This document shows positions 34,946 through 46,177 of a DNA stretch of 64,000 bases, in pieces. The notes beneath the pieces were generated by a model, which was given only the letters and a program-made list of their open reading frames with translations, was not told the DNA's origin and did no database searches. Source of the DNA: Streptomyces aurantiacus (GTDB lineage: Bacteria > Actinomycetota > Actinomycetes > Streptomycetales > Streptomycetaceae); assembly GCF_027107535.1 (NCBI RefSeq), contig NZ_CP114283.1, positions 7,812,001 to 7,876,000 of the forward strand. The letters run 5' to 3'. Within the stretch, counting starts at the first letter, position 1; each line of letters begins with the position of its first letter. The position numbers were made by a program, and so were the translations under genes.

Positions 34946-36457
34946 CTAGCCCTCGGCGCCGAGCTTCTCCAGGATCAGTTCCTTGACGCGGGCCGCGTCG
35001 GCCTGACCCCGCGTGGCCTTCATGACGGCGCCCACGAGAGCGCCCGCGGCGGCCACCTTGCCGGCGCGGATCTTGTCCGCGACGCCAGGGTTGCCCGCGA
35101 TGGCCTCGTCGACGGCGGCCGTCAGGGCGCCCTCGTCGGAGACGACCTTCAGACCGCGCTTCTCGACGACCTCGTCGGGTGTGCCCTCGCCCTTGAGGAC
35201 ACCCTCGATGACCTGGCGGGCCAGCTTGTCGTTGAGGGAGCCCTCGTCGACCAGGGCGGTCACCCGCGCGACCTGCTCGGGCGTGATGGCCAGCGCGTCC
35301 AGGGAGACCCCCGACTCGTTGGCCGTGCGCGACAGTTCACCCATCCACCGCTTGCGCGCGGAGGCCGCGTCGGCGCCCGCCGCGATGGTGGCGACGATCA
35401 GGTCGATGGCACCGGCGTTGAGCATCGACTGCATGTCGTGGGCGCTGACGCCCCACTCCTCGCGCAGCCGGTTGCGGCGCGCCAGCGGCTGCTCGGGCAG
35501 GCCCGCGCGCAGTTCCTCGACCCACTCGCGGGACGGGGCGACCGGGACGAGGTCCGGCTCGGGGAAGTAGCGGTAGTCCTCCGCCTCCTCCTTCACCCGG
35601 CCCGAGGTCGTGGAGCCCGTGTCCTCGTGGAAGTGACGGGTCTCCTGGATGATCGTTCCGCCGTCGTTGAGGACGGCCGCGTGCCGCTGGATCTCGAAGC
35701 GGGCCGCACGCTCGACGGAACGCAGCGAGTTGACGTTCTTCGTCTCGCTGCGCGTGCCGAACTTCTCCCGGCCGTGCGGGCGCAGCGACAGGTTCACGTC
35801 GCAGCGCATCTGGCCCATCTCCATGCGGGCCTCGGACACACCGAGCGCCTTGATGAGCTCGCGCAGCTCGGCGACGTACGCCTTGGCGACCTCGGGAGCG
35901 CGCTCGCCCGCACCCTCGATCGGCTTGGTGACGATCTCGATGAGCGGGATACCGGCGCGGTTGTAGTCGAGCAGCGAGTGCGAGGCGCCGTGGATACGGC
36001 CCGTGGCGCCGCCGACGTGCAGCGACTTCCCGGTGTCCTCCTCCATGTGGGCGCGCTCGATCTCCACGCGGAAGACCTCGCCGTCCTCCAGCTGGACGTC
36101 CAGATAGCCGTTGAAGGCGATCGGCTCGTCGTACTGGGAGGTCTGGAAGTTCTTCGGCATGTCCGGATAGAAGTAGTTCTTCCGGGCGAAGCGGCACCAC
36201 TCGGCGATCTCGCAGTGCAGCGCGAGACCGATCTTGATGGCGGACTCGACGCCGATCGCGTTGACGGCCGGCAGTGCGCCGGGCATGCCGAGGCAGGTCG
36301 GGCAGGTCTGCGAGTTGGGCTCGGCACCCAGCTCGGTGGAGCACCCGCAGAACATCTTGGTCCTGGTGCCGAGTTCGACATGGACCTCGAGGCCCATGAC
36401 GGGGTCGTAGGACGCCAGCGCGTCCTCGTACGACACCAGGTCAGTCGTGGCAGTCAC
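34946..36457 (-). CDS. gatB: Asp-tRNA(Asn)/Glu-tRNA(Gln) amidotransferase subunit B
   Basis: A 503-residue subunit. The cradle domain starts [20 protein letters not shown] and continues with CGCSTELG and [20 protein letters not shown], the Cys pairs typical of the zinc site; [18 protein letters not shown] binds the tRNA 3' end. The C-terminal YqeY-like tail (about 350-503) grips the tRNA body. GatB activates misacylated Glu-tRNA(Gln) or Asp-tRNA(Asn) with ATP and receives ammonia from GatA. The start is GTG at 36457. It follows the small membrane-protein gene by 16 bases and is the last gene of the operon. Confidence 0.97.
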   Translation of the reverse strand: MTATTDLVSYEDALASYDPVMGLEVHVELGTRTKMFCGCSTELGAEPNSQTCPTCLGMPGALPAVNAIGVESAIKIGLALHCEIAEWCRFARKNYFYPDMPKNFQTSQYDEPIAFNGYLDVQLEDGEVFRVEIERAHMEEDTGKSLHVGGATGRIHGASHSLLDYNRAGIPLIEIVTKPIEGAGERAPEVAKAYVAELRELIKALGVSEARMEMGQMRCDVNLSLRPHGREKFGTRSETKNVNSLRSVERAARFEIQRHAAVLNDGGTIIQETRHFHEDTGSTTSGRVKEEAEDYRYFPEPDLVPVAPSREWVEELRAGLPEQPLARRNRLREEWGVSAHDMQSMLNAGAIDLIVATIAAGADAASARKRWMGELSRTANESGVSLDALAITPEQVARVTALVDEGSLNDKLARQVIEGVLKGEGTPDEVVEKRGLKVVSDEGALTAAVDEAIAGNPGVADKIRAGKVAAAGALVGAVMKATRGQADAARVKELILEKLGAEG

Positions 36458-36473
36458 GGTGAAACATTCCCTC

Positions 36474-36716
36474 TCAGCCCAGCAGGACGTCTTCGTCGCC
36501 CAGGCGCTTGAGCTCCCGGTAGAGGATGGCGAGGCCGGTGACGATGGCGGCGGCGGATACGGCGGCGTCGACGAGCCTCAGCATGTCCCCGTCGCTGCGG
36601 GCCAGCTTGGCCTGCTTGGCGACACTGATCACGCCGAAAGCGGTACTGCCGAGCGACACGTACAGCCCGGTCTTCGACTTCTTGAAGTTCTTTGCCTTCT
36701 TGCCCATGGCACTCAC
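36474..36716 (-). CDS. Small membrane-associated protein inside the gat operon
   Basis: An 80-residue protein with a Lys-rich head ([20 protein letters not shown]), a hydrophobic stretch and a second helix ([19 protein letters not shown]). It has no recognisable domain. The GTG at 36716 overlaps the gatA stop codon as GTGA and has GAGGAGG ten bases upstream; the alternative ATG at 36707 gives 77 residues. Its place between gatA and gatB makes it co-translated with the amidotransferase, but no link in function is known to me. Confidence 0.8.
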   Translation of the reverse strand: MSAMGKKAKNFKKSKTGLYVSLGSTAFGVISVAKQAKLARSDGDMLRLVDAAVSAAAIVTGLAILYRELKRLGDEDVLLG

Positions 36717-38218
36717 AGCGACGGAGCCTCCTCGATCAGCGGGTGGCCCCAGCGTTCCACGAACGCGGCCTCGACAGCAGCACCGACCTTGTAAAGGCGG
36801 TCGTCCTTCAGGGCCGGCGCGATGATCTGCAGGCCGACGGGCAGGTTGTCCTCGGGCGCGAGGCCGCAGGGCAGTGACATCGCGGCGTTGCCCGCGAGGT
36901 TCGTGGGGATGGTGCACAGGTCCGCGAGGTACATCGCCATCGGGTCGTCGGCGCGCTCGCCGATCGGGAAGGCGGTGGTCGGCGTCGTCGGGGAGACGAT
37001 CACGTCGACCTGCTCGAACGCCTTCTCGAAGTCACGCGTGATGAGCGTACGGACCTTCTGGGCGCTGCCGTAGTACGCGTCGTAGTAGCCCGAGCTGAGG
37101 GCGTACGTGCCGAGCATGATGCGGCGCTTGACCTCGTCGCCGAAGCCCGCCTCACGGGTGAGGGCGGTGACGTCCTCGGCGGAGCGGGTGCCGTCGTCGC
37201 CGACGCGCAGGCCGTAGCGCAGGCCGTCGAACCGGGCGAGGTTGCTCGAGCACTCGGACGGGGCGATGAGGTAGTACGCCGACAGGGCCAGGTCGAAGGA
37301 CGGGCAGTCCAGTTCGACGATCTCGGCGCCCAGCTCCCTGAGGAGCTCGACCGACTCGTCGAAGCGCTGCACGACACCGGCCTGGTAGCCCTCGCCGCGG
37401 AACTGCTTCACGACGCCGACGCGCATGCCCGCCACGCTGCCGTTGCGGGCGGCCTCGACGACGGCCGGTACGGGCGCGTCGATGGAGGTGGAGTCGAGGG
37501 GGTCGTGGCCGGCGATGACCTCGTGGAGGAGCGCGGCGTCCAGGACCGTACGGGCGCAGGGGCCGCCCTGGTCGAGGGACGACGAGAACGCCACCATGCC
37601 GTACCGCGAGACCGCGCCGTACGTCGGCTTCACGCCGACCGTGCCGGTGACGGCGGCGGGCTGGCGAATGGACCCGCCGGTGTCGGTGCCGATGGCGAGG
37701 GGCGCCTGGAAGGAGGCGAGGGCGGCGGACGAACCGCCGCCGGAGCCGCCGGGGATCCTCGTCAGGTCCCAGGGGTTGCCGGTGGGCCCGTACGCGCTGT
37801 TCTCGGTGCTGGACCCCATGGCGAACTCGTCCATGTTGGTCTTGCCGAGGATCACGACGTCGGCGGCCTTGAGCCGCTTGGTGAGCGTCGCGTCGTAGGG
37901 CGGGATCCAGCCTTCGAGGATCTTCGAACCGACGGTCGTCGGAATGCCCTCGGTGGTGAAGATGTCCTTGAGCGCCAGGGGTACACCGGCGAGCGGGCCG
38001 AGCTTCTCGCCCCTCGCCCGCTTCTCGTCGACGGCGCGGGCCTGGGCGAGCGCCCCTTCCCGGTCGACGTGCAGGAAGGCGTGCACCTTCTCGTCGACGG
38101 CCTCGATGCGCGCGAGGTGGGCCTCGGTGACCTCGACGGCCGTGAGCTCACCGGCGGCGATTCCGGCGGCGATCTCCGCGGCGGTGAGCCTGATGATGTT
38201 GACGTTGCTGTCCGTCAT
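36713..38218 (-). CDS. gatA: Asp-tRNA(Asn)/Glu-tRNA(Gln) amidotransferase subunit A (glutaminase)
   Basis: A 501-residue amidase-signature enzyme. The Ser-cisSer-Lys triad is visible: Lys in [18 protein letters not shown] (about residue 82), cis-Ser in [16 protein letters not shown] and the nucleophile Ser in [12 protein letters not shown]. It hydrolyses glutamine and passes ammonia to GatB. The start ATG at 38218 follows GGAGGAC and lies five bases after the gatC stop, so gatC, gatA, the small gene and gatB form one operon. The presence of GatCAB implies that glutaminyl-tRNA or asparaginyl-tRNA is made by the indirect route. Confidence 0.97.
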   Translation of the reverse strand: MTDSNVNIIRLTAAEIAAGIAAGELTAVEVTEAHLARIEAVDEKVHAFLHVDREGALAQARAVDEKRARGEKLGPLAGVPLALKDIFTTEGIPTTVGSKILEGWIPPYDATLTKRLKAADVVILGKTNMDEFAMGSSTENSAYGPTGNPWDLTRIPGGSGGGSSAALASFQAPLAIGTDTGGSIRQPAAVTGTVGVKPTYGAVSRYGMVAFSSSLDQGGPCARTVLDAALLHEVIAGHDPLDSTSIDAPVPAVVEAARNGSVAGMRVGVVKQFRGEGYQAGVVQRFDESVELLRELGAEIVELDCPSFDLALSAYYLIAPSECSSNLARFDGLRYGLRVGDDGTRSAEDVTALTREAGFGDEVKRRIMLGTYALSSGYYDAYYGSAQKVRTLITRDFEKAFEQVDVIVSPTTPTTAFPIGERADDPMAMYLADLCTIPTNLAGNAAMSLPCGLAPEDNLPVGLQIIAPALKDDRLYKVGAAVEAAFVERWGHPLIEEAPSL

Positions 38219-38223
38219 GGTGA

Positions 38224-38520
38224 TTAGTCCTCCCCCAGGATCTGCGGCACCTTGAAACGCTGCTGCTCCTGGGCCGGGGCGCTGGAGAGCGCCTGCTCGG
38301 GGGTGAGCGACGGACGGACCTCGTCCGCGCGCATGACGTTCGTCAGCGGCAGCGGGTGGGAGGTCGGCGGTACGTCTTGGTCGGCGACCTCGCTGACGCG
38401 GGCGACCGCGCCGATGATGTCGTCGAGCTGGCCGGCGAAGTGGTCGAGCTCTTCGCCCTTCAGCTCCAGACGCGCCAGCCGGGCGAGGTGGGCGACCTCC
38501 TCGCGCGTGATGCCAGGCAT
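38224..38520 (-). CDS. gatC: Asp-tRNA(Asn)/Glu-tRNA(Gln) amidotransferase subunit C
   Basis: A 98-residue subunit with the family opening [20 protein letters not shown] and the conserved Pro-rich exit [20 protein letters not shown]. It wraps around the GatA-GatB interface and stabilises the complex. The start ATG at 38520 follows GAGGA. It is the first gene of the gat operon, so the promoter must lie in the 453-base gap upstream. Confidence 0.96.
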   Translation of the reverse strand: MPGITREEVAHLARLARLELKGEELDHFAGQLDDIIGAVARVSEVADQDVPPTSHPLPLTNVMRADEVRPSLTPEQALSSAPAQEQQRFKVPQILGED

Positions 38521-38973
38521 GCAGCGATCCTCAGGGGTGAGTGAGTGTGGTTTGGCCCAATCCTATGGGTCGCACGCCGATCCCCGTACACCGGTTTCCC
38601 CGCACCACCCGGCCCGGCACACACGAGGACCGCACCACCGGCACGGGAGAAGGCCGGCGCCCCGGCCGACGGGGCGCCGGCCGGACGCCGCGCAGGGAGC
38701 AACCGGGGCGACGGAGCCCGGCCATCGGGCGGCGGCGCCGCAGGACGGGCGGAGAGCCGCGGGCAGCCGCGCCCGTCAGCGGGGGGGCGCCCGCAGCACG
38801 AACGGAGAGCCGCGGGAGTCGTGCGCGGGCGGCGCGGGCTCAGCGGGCGCAGGCGTACGACGGACCGGGAGCCGCCGGCGGTGGGAACCCCCGCGGCAGA
38901 CCTTCGCCTGTCAGGCGCCGGTCACGAGTGGAGCGGGTGGGAAAAGAAGCAAGACCCACCGACCCGCACCCGC
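38521..38973. other. Non-coding gap between gatC and the second GGDEF/EAL gene
   Basis: No convincing gene on either strand; open frames here are Arg/Pro-rich artefacts of base composition. It contains a 12-bp hairpin, GCCGGCGCCCCG (38653-38664) with 38670-38681, and a direct repeat CGGAGAGCCGCGGG near 38750 and 38806. It should hold the gatC promoter and the 3' end of the convergent-side GGDEF/EAL transcript. Confidence 0.5.
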
Positions 38974-41274
38974 CTACTCGTCAGCCGCCGCGGGCAACGC
39001 CGCGGGCAGCGCCGCGGCGGGCCGCTGCCACCCCCGCGCGCCCCGGGCGAGCAGCCACGCGGTGGCCTCCTCCGGAGGCATCGCCGCGGCCACGAGCCAC
39101 CCCTGAACCGCGTCGCACCCGAGGTCCCGCAGCCGCTCCCACGTCTCGTCGTCCTCGACACCCTCGGCGACGACCACCAGCCCGAGCGAATGGGCGAGAT
39201 CGATGGTGCACCGGACGATCTCGGCGTCCTCGGTGTCCACCGCGAGCCGGGCCACGAAGGACCGGTCGATCTTCAGCTCGCTCACGGGCAGCCGCCGCAG
39301 ATGCACCAGCGACGAGTACCCGGTCCCGAAGTCGTCGAGCGACATCTTCACGCCGTGTGCGGTCAGCCCGGCCAGGGTGTCCGCGGCCCGCTGCGGGTCC
39401 TCCAGCAGCACGTGTTCCGTTATCTCCAGCTGAAGCGCCCCCGCGGGAACCCCGTGCCGGGCCAGCCGCGCGGCCACCGATCCGGCGAACCCGGGCGTGT
39501 GCACGTCCCGCGGTGACACGTTGACGGCGACCGGGACCCGCAGTCCACGGGCCCGCCAGCTCGCCACCTGCGCGAGCGCCTTCTCCAGCACGTACTCGGT
39601 CAGATGCGGCATCAGACCGGACGACTCGGCGATGGCTATGAACTCGTCCGGCGGTACCTTCCCGCGCTCGGGATGCACCCACCGCACGAGCGCCTCCAAC
39701 CCGGCCACCTGCCCGTCGAAGCGCACCTTCGGCTGGTAGTGCAGTTCGACGTCGCCCGTGTCGAGCGCCCGCCGCAGATCCCCCAGCAGCCCGAGCCGGT
39801 CAGGGGTGTTGGAGTCCCGCTTGGACTCGTAGACCTCCACCCCCGTGCGGTCCCTCTTCGCCTGGTACATCGCGACGTCCGCCCGCCGCAGCAGCCCCTC
39901 CGCGTCGAGTGCGTGGTCGGGGAAGACCGCGAGCCCCGCGCTGGCCTCCAGGACGAGCGTCAGCCCGTCCAGGTCGAGCGGTGATCCCAGCATCGTCACG
40001 AGATTGCGGGCGACCCGCGTCGCGGACGTCGTCGAGTCGACGATCGGCAGTAACACGGCGAACTCGTCCCCGCCGAGCCGCGCGGCCTCCGCCCCGCGCG
40101 GCAGTGCGACCCGCAGCCGGTCCGCTATCTGCAACAGCAGCCGGTCCCCGGCGAGATGCCCGAGCGTGTCATTCACGGCCCTGAAGCGGTCGAGGTCGAT
40201 CAGCATCAGCGCCGAACGTGCACCGATTCGCTCGGCATCGTCCAGCGCCCGCCAGGTCCGTTCGAGAAGCCACTGCCGGTTGGGCAGCCCGGTGAGGGGG
40301 TCACGCAGTTGCTCCTCGGCCCGGGCGCGCGCTATCCAGAGCGTGGAGTCGAGAGCGATGAGGGGGACGGAGAAGAGCGGCAGGAGCGCGGGGAGTGCGA
40401 TGGCGACGACGCAGATCAGCGGGGCGATGCCGAGCAGCGCGACGGCCACCAGCCCCTGTCTGGCCAGGGCGGTACGGGCCACGGTCGGCAGTCCGGCGGT
40501 ACGCGGCGCATGGAGGTACCAGAGCAGCGCGCGGGTGACCCCGAGATACGCCCCGGCCACCAACACCACCGAAGGCGCGGTGTAGAGGGTCCAGGTCTCC
40601 GGCTTCCAGGGCGTCTCGACGGACGGCACCCGGCCGAACGCGGCCAGTACCAGCGCCCCGGCGCCGATGCCCAGCATGTCCACGGCGCCGTGCAGGACAC
40701 CCTGGCGCCAGCGGTGGCGGCGGGCTATGCCGACGAGGACGACGACGGTGAGGCTGACCATTCCGGCCGGCACCCAGCCGTACAGCAGCAGGACGGCCAG
40801 CGTGAGGGCCGCTCCTGAACCGGTGCCGCCCCACCAGCGGGAACGGCCGAGCGCGACGAGGTGGCCGACGATGATGCCGACCAGGACGGCCAGCGCCCAG
40901 CCGACGGACCCCGACGGGAAGAGGGCGTGGTGCCCGGTGAAGGCCCGGTAGAACCCCGCGCCCAGCACGAAGGCGGCGGCCGTGACGACCGCCGCGGGCA
41001 GCGCGGGCCAGGACTGCTGGTCGGCCTCCTGGCCCGGCATCCGGGAGTGGGATCCGGAGGCGGCGGTGGGACGGCCGGGGCCCTGCCCGTGCATCGTGCT
41101 CCGCTGTCCGACGGCGTATCCCGGCGGGCCCGGTCGCACCGGGGGCCCGGCGACCCCGAGACCCGCTGTGAACTCCCGGCTTCGCTGGAGCAAGGGGTGA
41201 CCCCACCGCCGCACGCCGGTCATCCAGCGTGGGCGCAGCCGTGAGTCCGGGGAGGCGCTCTCGGTCGGTTCCAT
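38974..41274 (-). CDS. rmdB: Membrane GGDEF/EAL protein with intact EAL (RmdB-type c-di-GMP phosphodiesterase); contains a TTA codon
   Basis: A 766-residue protein; the ATG at 41274 follows GAGAGGGACGGGA. Order: disordered head (1-88), six or seven membrane helices (90-310), GGDEF domain (320-485) and EAL domain (500-745). The GGDEF motif (401-405) is present but the inhibitory RxxD site is not. The EAL domain keeps every catalytic group: GLEAL (525-529), VAVNVS, EITE, LDDFGTGYSSL, KIDRSF, AEGVE and QGW. Hydrolysis of cyclic-di-GMP is therefore expected. RmdB of S. coelicolor, as I recall it, is such an enzyme and lies next to ligA, as here. Codon 408, three residues after the GGDEF motif, is TTA (40051-40053), so full translation should need the bldA tRNA. 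Confidence 0.92.
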   Translation of the reverse strand: MEPTESASPDSRLRPRWMTGVRRWGHPLLQRSREFTAGLGVAGPPVRPGPPGYAVGQRSTMHGQGPGRPTAASGSHSRMPGQEADQQSWPALPAAVVTAAAFVLGAGFYRAFTGHHALFPSGSVGWALAVLVGIIVGHLVALGRSRWWGGTGSGAALTLAVLLLYGWVPAGMVSLTVVVLVGIARRHRWRQGVLHGAVDMLGIGAGALVLAAFGRVPSVETPWKPETWTLYTAPSVVLVAGAYLGVTRALLWYLHAPRTAGLPTVARTALARQGLVAVALLGIAPLICVVAIALPALLPLFSVPLIALDSTLWIARARAEEQLRDPLTGLPNRQWLLERTWRALDDAERIGARSALMLIDLDRFRAVNDTLGHLAGDRLLLQIADRLRVALPRGAEAARLGGDEFAVLLPIVDSTTSATRVARNLVTMLGSPLDLDGLTLVLEASAGLAVFPDHALDAEGLLRRADVAMYQAKRDRTGVEVYESKRDSNTPDRLGLLGDLRRALDTGDVELHYQPKVRFDGQVAGLEALVRWVHPERGKVPPDEFIAIAESSGLMPHLTEYVLEKALAQVASWRARGLRVPVAVNVSPRDVHTPGFAGSVAARLARHGVPAGALQLEITEHVLLEDPQRAADTLAGLTAHGVKMSLDDFGTGYSSLVHLRRLPVSELKIDRSFVARLAVDTEDAEIVRCTIDLAHSLGLVVVAEGVEDDETWERLRDLGCDAVQGWLVAAAMPPEEATAWLLARGARGWQRPAAALPAALPAAADE

Positions 41275-41535
41275 TCCCGTCCCTCTCACAGCCGGCGGTG
41301 CCCACGCCACGCGGTCCGATGCCCGACAAATCCCTCAGCGGCACCGCGTCTGAAAACCCTTCCCCCGGCTCCTGAGGAGCAGGAGGCTGCCCCGACCGCA
41401 GCTGGGCACGGCAGGCGCACACCTCAACAGTAGGCCGCAGAAGGCTTCTACGGGCAGCGGTCGTCCACGGTTGCCCGAATGCGACCCGGCCACCCGTATG
41501 CATCTGGTATGCGCCGAACGGGTGGTCTTCAACCG

Positions 41536-43764
<2,229 letters not shown>

Positions 43765-44784
43765 TTACTCTGGGTTGTCCGCGAGGGATCTCGCCGCCCG
43801 GACGCAGTGGGCGAGCGCTTTGCGCGCGTACTCGGGGGAGGCGCCCGCGAGTCCGCACGACGGGGTGAGGGTGAGCGCGTCCGTGAGAAGCCCCGGACTC
43901 AGCCCCAGCCTGCGCCACAGCGTCCTGACACCCATGACGCTACCGGCAGGGTCCGACAACGGGCCGTCCGTGCCCGGGGCGACACCGGCGAAGAGCTTGG
44001 TCCCCCCTTCCACCGCTTCCCCGATCGTGTCGTCGTCACGCTCGGTGAGGAGTGCGAAGTCGAAGGAGACGGCGGTCGCTCCGGCCCTGCGCAGCAGCGC
44101 GAACGGAACGTCGGGGGCGCACGAGTGGACGACGGCGGGGCCGGAGCCCTGCACTCCGATGACGTCCCGCAGGGTGGCCTCGACGAGCTGCCGGTCCACG
44201 GCCCGGTGGGTGCGGTAGCCGCTCGCGGACCTCACCTGGCCGCGCAGTACGCCCATGAGTGAGGGTTCGTCGAGCTGCAGGACGATCTCGGCGCCGGGGA
44301 TGCGGCGCCGTACGTCGGCCAGGTGCTCGCGCAGGCCCTCGGCGAGCGACCCGGCGAGGTCCCGGCAGGCTCCGGCGTCGGAGAGGGCCACCTCGCCGTT
44401 GCGCAGCTCCAGCGCTGCCGCGAGGGTCCAGGGGCCCACCGCCTGTACCTTCACCGGTCCCGTGTAGCCCTGGGTGAACTCCTCCAGAGCGTCGAGGTCC
44501 TCGCCGAGCCAGGACCTGGCCCGTTTGGTGTCGCGGCCCGGCCGGTCACCGAGGCGCCAGCCGCTGGGCTCCACGCGCGCGTACAGCTCGGCCAGCATTC
44601 CGGCGGTCCGGCCGATCATGTCGGCGCCGGGTCCGCGGGCGGGCAGTTCCGCGAGGAACGGCATGCCCGTCTCCGGGCCGTCGAAGGTCCCGGCGACGGT
44701 CTTCGCGGCCTCCCGGGCGTCGCCGCCCGGCATCGACCCGATCCCGGTCGCGGGGCCGGGCCTGAACTTGCTTTTTTCGCTCAC
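43765..44784 (-). CDS. MetE C-terminal-like cobalamin-independent methyltransferase
   Basis: A 339-residue, single-barrel relative of the catalytic half of MetE; the N-terminal half found in full methionine synthase (about 750 residues) is absent. The head GPATGIGSMPGGDAREAAKT is typical of the short form. Likely zinc ligands remain: His and Cys in VVHSCAPDVPF and a later Cys in LTPSCGLAG; LQLDEPSL is also conserved. The short proteins transfer methyl groups from donors that are mostly undefined, so synthesis of methionine here is possible but unproven. The start is GTG at 44784; TAGGCT lies six bases upstream and no ribosome site is evident, so it may be leaderless. It heads a unit with ligA. 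Confidence 0.88.
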   Translation of the reverse strand: MSEKSKFRPGPATGIGSMPGGDAREAAKTVAGTFDGPETGMPFLAELPARGPGADMIGRTAGMLAELYARVEPSGWRLGDRPGRDTKRARSWLGEDLDALEEFTQGYTGPVKVQAVGPWTLAAALELRNGEVALSDAGACRDLAGSLAEGLREHLADVRRRIPGAEIVLQLDEPSLMGVLRGQVRSASGYRTHRAVDRQLVEATLRDVIGVQGSGPAVVHSCAPDVPFALLRRAGATAVSFDFALLTERDDDTIGEAVEGGTKLFAGVAPGTDGPLSDPAGSVMGVRTLWRRLGLSPGLLTDALTLTPSCGLAGASPEYARKALAHCVRAARSLADNPE

Positions 44785-44849
44785 CCGGGAAGCCTACGGA
44801 ACCGGCGGGCCGGTGCCACGCCCGGCCGACGGCCCGGCGCCCTGGCCGG

Positions 44850-45539
44850 TCAGCGGCCCGGGCGCACCGTCAGGTCGTTGACCTCGGCGTCCCTCGGCAG
44901 GTCCAGGGCCATCACGATGGTCGTCGCGACGGACTCCGGGTCGATCCACTGCGAGGCGTCGTACTCCTTGCCCTCCTGCTGGTGGACCTTGGCCTGCATG
45001 GGGCTCGCGGTGCGGCCGGGGTAGACGGAGGTGACGCGGACGCCGTTCGCGTGCTCCTCGTGGCGCAGGGAGTCGGCGAGGGCCTTCAGGCCGTGCTTGG
45101 ACGCGGCGTACGCGGACCACTCGTGGCCGGCCTTGAGACCGGAACCGGAGTTGACGAAGATCACATGGCCCTGGGCGACCCGGAGTTGGGGCAGGAAGTG
45201 GCGGGTCAGCTCGGCGGGCGAGATCAGGTTGACGTCGAGCTGGTGGCGCCAGGTCTTCGGGGTCAGGTCGCCGACCCGGCCGAGGTCGATGACGCCCGCG
45301 ACATGCAGGAGCGAGTCCACCCGGTCGGGCAGCGTCTGGTGGGAGAACGCCCAGGAGAGCCGGTCCGGTTCCGCGAGGTCGCCGACGAGGGTGCGAGCCC
45401 CGGGGAACTCGGCGGCCAGCTCCTTCGCGCGGCCCGCGTCGCGCGCGTGCAGCACGAGATCGTCCCCGCGCGCGTGGAGGCGGCGGGCGACGGCCGCGCC
45501 GATGCCGGAGCCGGCCCCGGTGATCACATGAGTAGCCAT
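44850..45539 (-). CDS. Short-chain dehydrogenase/reductase
   Basis: A 229-residue classical SDR. Cofactor motif TGAGSGIG is at residues 6-13, the structural motif is HVAGV, the catalytic Ser is in VNSGSGL, and the Tyr-Lys pair is in YAASKHGL. An ATG nine bases upstream (45548) is an alternative start. The substrate is unknown. It follows the LOG-family gene by 70 bases on the same strand and precedes the MetE-like gene by 65 bases. Confidence 0.92.
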   Translation of the reverse strand: MATHVITGAGSGIGAAVARRLHARGDDLVLHARDAGRAKELAAEFPGARTLVGDLAEPDRLSWAFSHQTLPDRVDSLLHVAGVIDLGRVGDLTPKTWRHQLDVNLISPAELTRHFLPQLRVAQGHVIFVNSGSGLKAGHEWSAYAASKHGLKALADSLRHEEHANGVRVTSVYPGRTASPMQAKVHQQEGKEYDASQWIDPESVATTIVMALDLPRDAEVNDLTVRPGR

Positions 45540-45609
45540 GCCCGCCATGCTCGCACGCGCGTGTCCCGCCCCCGCCGGGCCCTGCGGCCGGTGCCCGACC
45601 GCCCCCGGC

Positions 45610-46149
45610 TCACTGCGTGCCCTGGCTCTCCTCCAGGTAGGCCAGCGCCCCCACCGGCTCCTCGGCGAAGAAGACCAGGTCCGTGAGGGGCTTCGGCAGG
45701 AAACCCTCGGCGTCCATGCGCCGGAACTGCTCCTTTAGGCCGTCGTAGAACCCCGCCGTGTTGAGCAGGACGACCGGCTTGTCCGTGTGCCCGTGCTTCT
45801 TCAGCTCGAGGATCTCGGTCGCCTCGTCGAGGGTGCCCGTACCGCCGACCATGATGACGACGGCGTCGGCGCGCTCCAGGAGCAGGGCCTTGCGCTCGGC
45901 GAGGTCCCGGGCGACCACCATCTCGTCCGCGCCCGTCCGCGCCTTGGCGACGAGGAACTCGACGGAGACGCCCACCAGCCGTCCGCCCGCCTCCTGGACG
46001 CCGTCGGCTACCACCTTCATGAGTCCGACGTCCGAACCGCCCCACACGAGGGTGTGCCCGCCCTTGCCGAGCAGTTCGGCGAACTCGCGGGCGGGCCGGG
46101 TGTAGCGCTCGTCGAGGTCGGCGGCGGAGAGGAAGACACAGATTCTCAT
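45610..46149 (-). CDS. LOG-family (TIGR00730) nucleotide-binding protein
   Basis: A 179-residue Rossmann-like protein of the lysine-decarboxylase-like/LOG group. The family motif PGGxGTxxE appears as VGGTGTLDEATE, with Val for the Pro, and the Arg region is RDLAERKALLLERADA. Related proteins release cytokinin bases from nucleotides or hydrolyse nucleoside 5'-monophosphates; in bacteria many have no assigned role. The ATG at 46149 begins MRICVFLSAADLDERY. It lies 28 bases after the SAM methyltransferase gene on the same strand. Confidence 0.88.
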   Translation of the reverse strand: MRICVFLSAADLDERYTRPAREFAELLGKGGHTLVWGGSDVGLMKVVADGVQEAGGRLVGVSVEFLVAKARTGADEMVVARDLAERKALLLERADAVVIMVGGTGTLDEATEILELKKHGHTDKPVVLLNTAGFYDGLKEQFRRMDAEGFLPKPLTDLVFFAEEPVGALAYLEESQGTQ

Positions 46150-46177
46150 GGCTCCACGCTACGGGCCCGCGCGGGCC

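Noticed and set aside
38541..39524. Overlapping plus-strand open frames between gatC and the RmdB-type gene
   Set aside because: Arg/Pro/Ala-rich translations without domains, no ribosome binding sites, partly antisense to the EAL domain.
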